This document shows, in pieces, positions 58,203 to 64,000 of a DNA stretch of 64,000 nucleotides. The stretch is taken from the NCBI RefSeq assembly GCF_024648885.1, contig NZ_JANBBF010000011.1:62001-126000 (forward strand). Direction: 5' to 3'. The stretch's first letter is position 1, and every line of letters starts with the position of its first letter. The stretch comes from Prauserella salsuginis. GTDB lineage: Bacteria > Actinomycetota > Actinomycetes > Mycobacteriales > Pseudonocardiaceae. Both the position numbers and the translations under genes were made by a program. The notes below the pieces were generated by a model, which saw nothing but the letters and a program-made list of their open reading frames with translations, did not search any database and was not told the DNA's origin.

Positions 58203-59002
58203 CCCGACCCCGACTGCAGGCCGAGCACGTCCGGCTCGGCTACGACGAGCGGATCGTCGTCGACGGACTCGACTTCGACGTCGCCGACGAATCCGTCACC
58301 GTGATCATCGGGCCCAACGGCTGCGGCAAGTCGACACTGCTGCGCGGCATGGGACGGTTGCTGCGCCCACGCGGCGGATCGGTCCTGCTCGACGGCAAGC
58401 GCATCGACAAGCTCCCGACCAGGGACGTGGCCAGGACCGTCGGGGTGCTGCCGCAGACCCCGAGCGCCCCGGCGGGACTCACCGTCGGAGATCTCGTGGC
58501 CAGGGGCAGGCAGCCGCACCAGCACTGGTACCGGCAGTGGTCGGCCGGCGACGAGGAGGCCGTCGCGTACGCACTGTCGGTCACCGGGATGAGTTCGTTC
58601 GCCGAGCGGCCCGTCGACGAACTCTCCGGCGGCCAGCGGCAGCGGGCGTGGATCTCGATGACGCTCGCGCAGCAGACGTCGCTGCTGCTGCTCGACGAGC
58701 CCATCACCTACCTCGACCTGGCCCACCAGGTGGACGTGCTCGACCTCGTGTACCGCCTGCACACCGAACGCGGCACGACGGTGGTGATGGTGCTCCACGA
58801 CCTCAACCTCGCGGCCCGCTACGCCGACACACTCGTCGCCATGCACGACGGCCGGATCGTGTCGCAGGGCAAACCGGGCGAGGTGCTCACCGAGGAGCTG
58901 CTCTCCGACGTTTTCGGCCTCGACGCGAAGGTGGTGTCCGACCCGGTCGCCGGCACCCCGCTCGTGCTCCCGATCAGCGCCCACCTGCGCGACGAGGTCT
59001 GA
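58199..59002 (+). CDS. Iron-siderophore ABC transporter ATP-binding protein (FepC type)
   Basis: 267 residues. Walker A GPNGCGKSTLLRGM, signature ELSGGQRQRAWISM, Walker B LLLLDEPITYLDLAHQ and the switch His in VLHDLNLAARYAD. Powers import of ferric siderophore. GTG 58199 overlaps the permease stop and has AAGGAGG nine bases upstream; longer frames further up are shadows. Confidence 0.95.
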   Translation: MTRPRLQAEHVRLGYDERIVVDGLDFDVADESVTVIIGPNGCGKSTLLRGMGRLLRPRGGSVLLDGKRIDKLPTRDVARTVGVLPQTPSAPAGLTVGDLVARGRQPHQHWYRQWSAGDEEAVAYALSVTGMSSFAERPVDELSGGQRQRAWISMTLAQQTSLLLLDEPITYLDLAHQVDVLDLVYRLHTERGTTVVMVLHDLNLAARYADTLVAMHDGRIVSQGKPGEVLTEELLSDVFGLDAKVVSDPVAGTPLVLPISAHLRDEV

Positions 59003-59112
59003 CGGACGGCCGCGACTCGGCGCGGACCCGTACGGGACCCCCTGTGTGGAGGCCTTGGGGCGATGGGGTACATTATTTCGCACAGGCAGCGGTGAGAGCC
59101 GCGAACACATAC

Positions 59113-59185
59113 GGGGCTATGGCGCAGTTGGTAGCGCGTCTCACTGGCAGTGAGAAGGTCAGGGGTTCGAATCCCCTTAGCTCCA
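59113..59185 (+). tRNA. tRNA-Ala (anticodon GGC)
   Basis: 73-nt cloverleaf. Acceptor GGGGCTA pairs with TAGCTCC, D arm GCGC with AGTTGGTA loop, anticodon stem TCTCA/TGAGA with loop CTGGCAG (anticodon GGC at 59146-59148), T arm AGGGG-TTCGAAT-CCCCT, discriminator A. CCA is not encoded. Confidence 0.96.
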
Positions 59186-59191
59186 CGCATG

Positions 59192-59224
59192 CAAGGTCCG
59201 CGTCCGCAGAGGGCGCGGACCTTG
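59192..59224 (+). terminator. Intrinsic terminator after tRNA-Ala
   Basis: Perfect 11-bp arms CAAGGTCCGCG (59192-59202) and CGCGGACCTTG (59214-59224) followed by TGCTTTT. A second hairpin, CTGGGGG-CCGAT-CCCCCAG, lies at 59244-59262. The rest of 59263-59477 shows no gene I can support. Confidence 0.9.
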
Positions 59225-59477
59225 TGCTTTTCGCCGATCGTGTCTGGGGGCCGATCCCCCAGGCCCCCACGGTGCGTGCTGCTGACCCGGCGTGGGGGTG
59301 TTGTGCTGAGACCAGCACGCTTTGATCCGTCGCGGTATTGGCATGTTCTCTGGGGCGTAGTCCCAGGCCGTTACCCGAAGCGTTCCCCGGCCCTATCGCG
59401 GTGGGACCGGTCTTCGTGGAAAGCCTGGCAGCCCGACGGCGGATGGCAGCCGAGGCGGTTCGGCGAGCGCCACGTGC

Positions 59478-60029
59478 TTATGGACCGTCTTCGGCGAGAT
59501 AGACCTTGTTGGCGAAGACGTCGAGCGCCGCGACGCAGTCCTGCAAGGCCGTCTCGGCCTCGGCCCTGCGGCCGGCGCCCAGCGAGTCCCGGAGCCGGAC
59601 CTTGTCGAACCAGCCCCGGAGCTTGGCGAGGTCCTCATCGTTTTCTTCCAGCTCCGCATAGGTGAACTTCTCGGCCGTCGTCTCCTTCTCGATCTCGGCC
59701 AGGAAGCCACGACAACGGTCGACGATCTCCTCGTACTCCTCGTCCCGCGCGGCGTTGTAGGTCGCGACGACGTCAGGATTGCCGGCCAGCACGTCACAGC
59801 GCATCAGCTGCGCAGAGCCGCCCAGCTCCTCGATGTGCTTGCGCAACGAACGCAGCGACCGTTCGTGAGTGGGCGACTCGGGCAGCACGGCCACCGAGTT
59901 CTGCAGGTAGACCGCGCCGGTGCTCTTCAGCTTCCGCCACACGCTCGCGCGCAACCGCGTGGGTTCACGGGGAACTCGGTAGACGAGCAGCAGCCACCCC
60001 TGGCCCGTCTCGTGATCGGCGAAGTCCAT
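59478..60029 (-). CDS. ChrB N-terminal-domain protein (chromate-resistance regulator-like)
   Basis: 183 residues. Begins GWLLLVYRVPREPTRLRASVWRKLKSTGAVYLQNSVAVLP (given by its hallmark WRKLKSTGAVYLQNSV), the ChrB_N domain; the C-terminal rhodanese-like part of full ChrB is absent. In actinobacteria such stand-alone proteins often occur without ChrA, and no chromate transporter is seen here. ATG 60029 follows GGAGGG with eight bases spacing. Confidence 0.8.
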   Translation of the reverse strand: MDFADHETGQGWLLLVYRVPREPTRLRASVWRKLKSTGAVYLQNSVAVLPESPTHERSLRSLRKHIEELGGSAQLMRCDVLAGNPDVVATYNAARDEEYEEIVDRCRGFLAEIEKETTAEKFTYAELEENDEDLAKLRGWFDKVRLRDSLGAGRRAEAETALQDCVAALDVFANKVYLAEDGP

Positions 60030-60116
60030 GGTCACACCCTCCAGGGTCCACCACGTGGCTGAGCACGTCCCGAAAGACGGGATCCGCCGGCGCAGGCGTC
60101 GGTCCTCACCTGTGTC

Positions 60117-61448
60117 CTACAAGGATCGGTCGTGTGGCCGGGCCACGCGAGCGTGACGGGGCGGCTTGACCGCGCACGCCGCCGCGGCCACCAGCACGGG
60201 CAGTACGAACAGGACGGCGAGCGCTTCTTGGTAGGAATTCGACCACCCTCTGCCCAGCGCGAGTACGAGAGGGCCGAGCGCGGAGGCGCCGATGACGACC
60301 GAATGCATCACGCCGCGCAGAGTTCCGAGATGTCCGAGTCCGAAGCAGTCGCCGAAGGCCACTCCCTTCAGTGTGCGCACCCCACCGGTGCAGGCGCCGA
60401 GTGCCACGCCGTAGGCGACGGCCGTCCAACCCGGACGCACCCATCCGGCGGTGAGCGTGGTGAGCGCGAGTACCACCATGATGACGATGACGAGTGCGCG
60501 GTCGCCGATGTGATCGGCCGACCAGCCCACGAGAAGACTGGCGAGCAGTCCGGCGACCAGTTGCGGGACGAAGTTCGCGGCCGCTTCGGTCATGCTCAGG
60601 CCACGTTCACCCAACAGGGAAACCTGGTGAAACATCAGTGCCGTGGTGATCAGGCTGCATACGCCTCCACCGCTGACGACGACCCAGAACACGGGCGTCC
60701 GGCTCGCGTCCCGCAACGTCCAGTCGGCAAGGGTCCCGTGCTCGCGTGCCGGCGTTCCGGAGCCGGCGTCGTCCCCCGACCAGGGGTTGGCCGGCCTCAC
60801 GTTCGTTGCGGCCTCCCCGTCGGAGCGCACGCGCCGCGGAAGCACGAACAGCGCCACCGGCACGGTGATCGCGAGAACGGCCCACCCTTGCAGCTGCAGG
60901 ACGGCGCGCCAGCCGAGGTCACCGATCAGTTGCTCGAGGGCCAACGGCGCCAGCGAGATCGCAGAGGTGCCGATCGCCGAGACGATGCCGGTCGCCAGCC
61001 CTTTGTGCCGCTGCATGTACATGGCAACCACGGTGGTCGCCACGAGGCTCAGCGCTGCCTGCCCACCGATGCGAATGCCGACGAAGGCCGAGGTCAGGCC
61101 GATGAACTCGGTGACGGTACCGGCCGCGAGCAGAGTCGCACCGAAGCAGAGACCGATGGCCGCCATGACGCGGCGTGGTCCGAAGCGATCCAGCAGCTTG
61201 CCCAGCAGCGGAACCACCAGTGCACCGGCCAGCGAGCCGATCGAGTAGGCCAGGGCCACCGACGAGCGGGACACGTTGAGCGATGTGCTCAGCGGCTCGA
61301 CGAACAGTGCGATGGCTGCGGTCTGCCCCGGAGCGGTCATGGCCAGCGCCATCGAGGCAGAGCCGACCACCCGTGTCCGGTAGCCGGCCGAACCCCGGAA
61401 CCCGTTCCTCGCGTGCACTGATGGGGACGGATTGACGCCGATCGACAC
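60117..61448 (-). CDS. MFS transporter, monocarboxylate-transporter-like
   Basis: 443 residues, 12 helices with a long central loop (about residues 205-240). Features: PLLGKLLDRFGPRRVM in loop 2-3, RIGGQAALSLVATTVVAMYM and an NFVPQLVAGLLASLLVGWSADHIGDR loop 8-9 motif. In an operon with shikimate-type and acyl-CoA-dehydrogenase-like enzymes it may import a cyclic acid such as quinate or shikimate, or export a product. GTG 61448 has GGGAGG four bases upstream. Confidence 0.87.
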   Translation of the reverse strand: MSIGVNPSPSVHARNGFRGSAGYRTRVVGSASMALAMTAPGQTAAIALFVEPLSTSLNVSRSSVALAYSIGSLAGALVVPLLGKLLDRFGPRRVMAAIGLCFGATLLAAGTVTEFIGLTSAFVGIRIGGQAALSLVATTVVAMYMQRHKGLATGIVSAIGTSAISLAPLALEQLIGDLGWRAVLQLQGWAVLAITVPVALFVLPRRVRSDGEAATNVRPANPWSGDDAGSGTPAREHGTLADWTLRDASRTPVFWVVVSGGGVCSLITTALMFHQVSLLGERGLSMTEAAANFVPQLVAGLLASLLVGWSADHIGDRALVIVIMVVLALTTLTAGWVRPGWTAVAYGVALGACTGGVRTLKGVAFGDCFGLGHLGTLRGVMHSVVIGASALGPLVLALGRGWSNSYQEALAVLFVLPVLVAAAACAVKPPRHARVARPHDRSL

Positions 61449-61481
61449 GAGACCTCCCGCGCGTGGTGGTGGGCGGTCAGG

Positions 61482-62699
61482 TCAGGGCTTGAAGAACGAG
61501 GAGTCGTGGGTCTCGCCGAGCGCTGCGCGTCCGATCGTGGCGAGCACGTGATCGTCGTTGTCGTGGCGTGCGTAGAAGGTGAGATCGCGCAGGATCCGTT
61601 CCACAGGGCTGGGACGAACCAGGCTGCGCGCCCCACAGGCGCGCACGCAGTGGTCGACCGTTTCCAGCGCGAGGTGTTCGACCAGGTGGCGGGCGCTGTT
61701 CCCGGCGCGCTGTGCTCCGGCGCGTTGACCGCTGTCCCAGAGCTGTGCGACGTGGGCAAGCCACAGGTGCGAGGTTTCGATGTTGACCTTCATGGAACCG
61801 GCGCGTTGCTGGACGTAGGGGTCTGCGGTCTTGTTCTGGCGGGCGAGATATTCGAGCGCGTAATCGAAGGCGCCTTCGGCCGCACCGAGGAAGCTGGCCG
61901 CGTAGTGCGGGGTGAAGGCGCTCTGCCAGCCCTGGTGCAGGTAGGCGCCGGGGGTTCCGATGAGGTTCTCCTCGGGCAGGAACGTCTGGCCGAACTCGAC
62001 CACGTGACTTGCCGTGGCACGCATGCCGATCGGGTCCCACCACGACTCGTCGACGGTGACGGTGGGATCGGAGAGGTCACATGCCAGTAGGAGCAGCCCC
62101 TCGGGCGGAGCATCCGCGTGCCTGGCACCCCCGGGACCCGCGGTGTTGACCAGCAGGAGGGCCCAGTCCGCGCCGGTCGCGCTCGTCGCGAACGCCTTGG
62201 TCCCGTCCAGCACCCATCCGCCCTCGACGGCGGTGATGCTCGTGCCGAACCGTGTACCTTCACCGGGCTTTCGCGCTTGCGGTTCGCCGCTCCACGCCAC
62301 CCACTTCTGACCGCGGCGGGCGACGCCGTCGAACCAGCGTTCCTGCTGCTGTTCGGACGCCAGAGCCTGGAGAAGCACGAGCGAGTTGGTATGTCCCTCC
62401 CAGCATCGGCCCAGCGAGAGGTCGGCCTTGGCCAGCTCCTTGGTCATCAGCCACAACGTCAGCGTGTCACCGTTCAACGGGCCGAGCCCCAGGCCTCCGT
62501 GCTCACGTGGGACGGTCGCGGCGTTCAGGCCGGCGGCTGCCAGGTCGTCGAAGTCCTTGGCGGGAAAGGTGCCCGTCCGGTCGTGTTCGTCCGCGCGCTT
62601 GGCACACTCTGTGGCGACGTCGCCGACCTGTTCGAGCAGTTCGTGGCTGTGCGGACCGAGGCTCTGCAGCCACGTCGCTTCCGAGATTGCGAGGTCCAC
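61482..62699 (-). CDS. Acyl-CoA dehydrogenase-like flavoprotein
   Basis: 405 residues. N-terminal helical domain (FDDLAAAGLNAATVPREHGGLGLG), middle beta domain (WSGEPQARKPGEG, GWVLDGTKAFATSATGADWALLLV) and a C-terminal helical domain of the Acyl-CoA_dh_2 type. Proteins of this group include FMN-dependent hydroxylases and dehydrogenases that do not use CoA thioesters. Next to a shikimate dehydrogenase-like gene, a redox step on a cyclohexane or cyclohexene carboxylate is a reasonable guess. GTG 62699 follows GAAGGAAGG. Confidence 0.85.
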   Translation of the reverse strand: MDLAISEATWLQSLGPHSHELLEQVGDVATECAKRADEHDRTGTFPAKDFDDLAAAGLNAATVPREHGGLGLGPLNGDTLTLWLMTKELAKADLSLGRCWEGHTNSLVLLQALASEQQQERWFDGVARRGQKWVAWSGEPQARKPGEGTRFGTSITAVEGGWVLDGTKAFATSATGADWALLLVNTAGPGGARHADAPPEGLLLLACDLSDPTVTVDESWWDPIGMRATASHVVEFGQTFLPEENLIGTPGAYLHQGWQSAFTPHYAASFLGAAEGAFDYALEYLARQNKTADPYVQQRAGSMKVNIETSHLWLAHVAQLWDSGQRAGAQRAGNSARHLVEHLALETVDHCVRACGARSLVRPSPVERILRDLTFYARHDNDDHVLATIGRAALGETHDSSFFKP

Positions 62700-62731
62700 G
62701 TGTGGTCCTTCCTTCTCCGGCTTCCAGGGAG

Positions 62732-64000
62732 TCACGTTCGGGGAGCCAGTGGTGTCGGGGAGGGCAGGTCGCGCCGCGCGATACGCGCTGCGCGCAGCAG
62801 CGCGCGGGTCTGTTCGGTGGGGAGGTGTTGACCGGTCATGAAGTGGAACTGGCAACCGGCGTCGGCGAGCAGCACGTCCCACCCGTCGACGACGGCCAGT
62901 CCGCGATCCCGGGCAGCGGCGACGACCGCCGTCTCCTCCGAGGTGTAGACCATGTCGACGACGACCGCGTCGTCGGGAAGTTCGAGCCGAAACGGCACGT
63001 CGTCGGTCACCGGTGTCGCGTGCACGAGCACCGAATACCCGTCCGCCCGGAACACGTCGAGCGGTGTGAAGTCGAAGCCGAGCGCTTCGGCGACGGCCCG
63101 GCCGCGGTGGGGATCACGGTTGACGAGAACCGGGTCGGCGCCGCACGCGGCGAGCGCGAGTGCGGCGGCGCGTCCGGCACCGCCGCAACCGACCACGGCG
63201 GCCTTGCGGCCGGATACGGGTATGTCGAAACCGTCCAACGCCCGGCTGATCGCGGGGCTGTTGGACGTGTCGGCACACCAGGCGTTTCCTCGCCGGACGA
63301 GCGAGTTCGCCGCCCCCGATCTCAGTGCCGTGTGACTGGTCGTTCGCGCCGTGGTGAGTGCTGCCTCCTTGTGCGGCGAAACAACGGTGGCGGCCCGCAG
63401 GGGAAAGCCGATCTCCGCGAGTCCTGATTCGGCGACGTCGCTCCAGAAAGAGGCGAAATCCTCGACCTGGAACGGTACGTACAGCGCCGGGATGTCGAGT
63501 GCGCGATAGCCGGCGTTGTGCACGCGTGGCGACACCGATCTCAGGACCGAACGACCGATAATGCCGTAGACGGCCTGCAGGGGAGGAAGGCACGGAAACC
63601 CGTAGTCCGCCACGAGTCGGTCAACGGTGGGTACGTCGGGACTGCTGTCGCTCAGGTTGCCGAAGACGACGGGCGCGCCGAGTCGGGGAGCCAGCAGGCG
63701 ACTCCAGACACCGGCGGATCCGGTCGCGAACGCTGTGACATCCGATCGCCCGATGTCGTGGAGAAAACGCAGTGGTGCCAACGCCTGTTCGGCCCGCGAC
63801 ACGTCGGTCGTGAGTAGATAGAGGCAGGCGCCGACGGTCGCCATACGGTCGAAGCGCTCGTGCAGCACGGAGCGTTCTGCGGTGGTTCCGTGCCAGGAGA
63901 TGCGACGCTGTGGCGCCGGAATGCGGTTCAGGATGTCCGGGGCCAGGTCGTGCTCGGCTTCCAGGTCGACCACGTCGTAGTACTCGGCCGCGGCGAGCAG
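62732..64000 (-). CDS. Fused 3-dehydroquinate dehydratase-like/shikimate dehydrogenase, 5' partial
   Basis: The open frame runs off the window end. The first ~140 residues seen resemble a type I dehydroquinate dehydratase (YDVVDLEAEHDL, RRISWHGT with the catalytic-type His, TGSAGVWSRLLAPRLGAPVVFGNL), and then a shikimate dehydrogenase begins at YGIIGRSVLRSVSPRVHNAGY. In the latter the catalytic Lys (VVSPHKEAAL), Asp (WCADTSN) and NADP motif GCGGAGRAAALAL with NRDPHRG are present. In the dehydratase half the expected Schiff-base Lys (usual vKIA) aligns with LYLL, so that half may be inactive or changed. Operon leader or internal gene for 61482-62699 and 60117-61448. Confidence 0.85.
   Translation of the reverse strand: MLAAAEYYDVVDLEAEHDLAPDILNRIPAPQRRISWHGTTAERSVLHERFDRMATVGACLYLLTTDVSRAEQALAPLRFLHDIGRSDVTAFATGSAGVWSRLLAPRLGAPVVFGNLSDSSPDVPTVDRLVADYGFPCLPPLQAVYGIIGRSVLRSVSPRVHNAGYRALDIPALYVPFQVEDFASFWSDVAESGLAEIGFPLRAATVVSPHKEAALTTARTTSHTALRSGAANSLVRRGNAWCADTSNSPAISRALDGFDIPVSGRKAAVVGCGGAGRAAALALAACGADPVLVNRDPHRGRAVAEALGFDFTPLDVFRADGYSVLVHATPVTDDVPFRLELPDDAVVVDMVYTSEETAVVAAARDRGLAVVDGWDVLLADAGCQFHFMTGQHLPTEQTRALLRAARIARRDLPSPTPLAPRT

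Noticed and set aside
59073-59318. Minus-strand ORF containing ELRGFEPLTFSLPVRRATN
   Set aside because: It is the reverse translation of the tRNA-Ala gene, a well-known false protein.
59478-60029. Chromate-resistance operon
   Set aside because: Only the ChrB N-terminal domain is present; there is no ChrA transporter.

Overview
This 64 kb window is from the chromosome of a high-GC Gram-positive actinomycete, most likely of the Pseudonocardiaceae (Saccharomonospora/Prauserella/Amycolatopsis-like). The basis is uniformly high GC with GTG and TTG starts, an AftA-type arabinogalactan arabinofuranosyltransferase, an IdeR/DmdR-type iron box, a class II DAHP synthase, and an actinobacterial-style hut operon. 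The genus is an inference; no rRNA gene is present. I see no CRISPR array, IS element or phage gene.

Layout. 1-5988: sugar-acid module with a ManD-type dehydratase (cut by the window start), a GH31 glycosidase and a three-gene TRAP transporter. 6101-9962: AftA-like enzyme, and a Zn alcohol dehydrogenase divergent from a TetR regulator over two palindromic operators. 10064-14658: SbnB-like dehydrogenase with an in-frame repeat insertion, Tat-exported alkaline phosphatase, small basic Rho_N-like protein, and protein-isoaspartate methyltransferase. 14784-17340: unrecognised three-gene membrane operon, followed by a VapC remnant. 17844-23660: choline to glycine betaine module (GMC oxidoreductase, APC permease, betaine aldehyde dehydrogenase, divergent TetR). 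23823-26748: pyridoxamine-oxidase-like protein, peroxiredoxin, MFS pump and divergent ArsR regulator.

26769-35545 is a tightly packed minus-strand cluster of seven genes: GNAT, VAO-type flavoprotein, flavin-halogenase-like enzyme, PHBH-type monooxygenase, cation/proton antiporter, ferredoxin-type reductase and class II DAHP synthase. It looks like a small uncharacterised specialised-metabolism cluster fed from the shikimate pathway, and it is the best candidate for a new system. 36195-38620: two CNNM/CorC-type CBS membrane proteins. 39014-40351: PhoX-like phosphatase. 40612-48452: IclR regulator and a complete histidine-utilisation operon (hutH, hutU, M20 amidohydrolase, hutF, hutI). 48737-54888: housekeeping genes and genes of unknown role, with hrpB and a DsbA-like thioredoxin-fold protein. 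54975-59002: iron-siderophore ABC uptake system divergent from its lipoprotein over an iron box. 59113: tRNA-Ala(GGC). 59478-64000: ChrB_N protein, then an operon of MFS transporter, acyl-CoA-dehydrogenase-like flavoprotein and a fused dehydroquinate dehydratase/shikimate dehydrogenase that runs off the window. The dehydratase half seems to lack its Schiff-base lysine.

A recurrent oddity is short tandem repeats that begin inside the 3' end of a gene and duplicate its stop codon: at the dctM-like gene (17 bp, six full copies), the sbnB-like gene (17 bp, two), the isoaspartate methyltransferase (14 bp, two) and the phoX-like gene (27 bp, two plus part). A 21-bp array lies behind hutI, and a 15-bp array lies inside the sbnB-like coding sequence.
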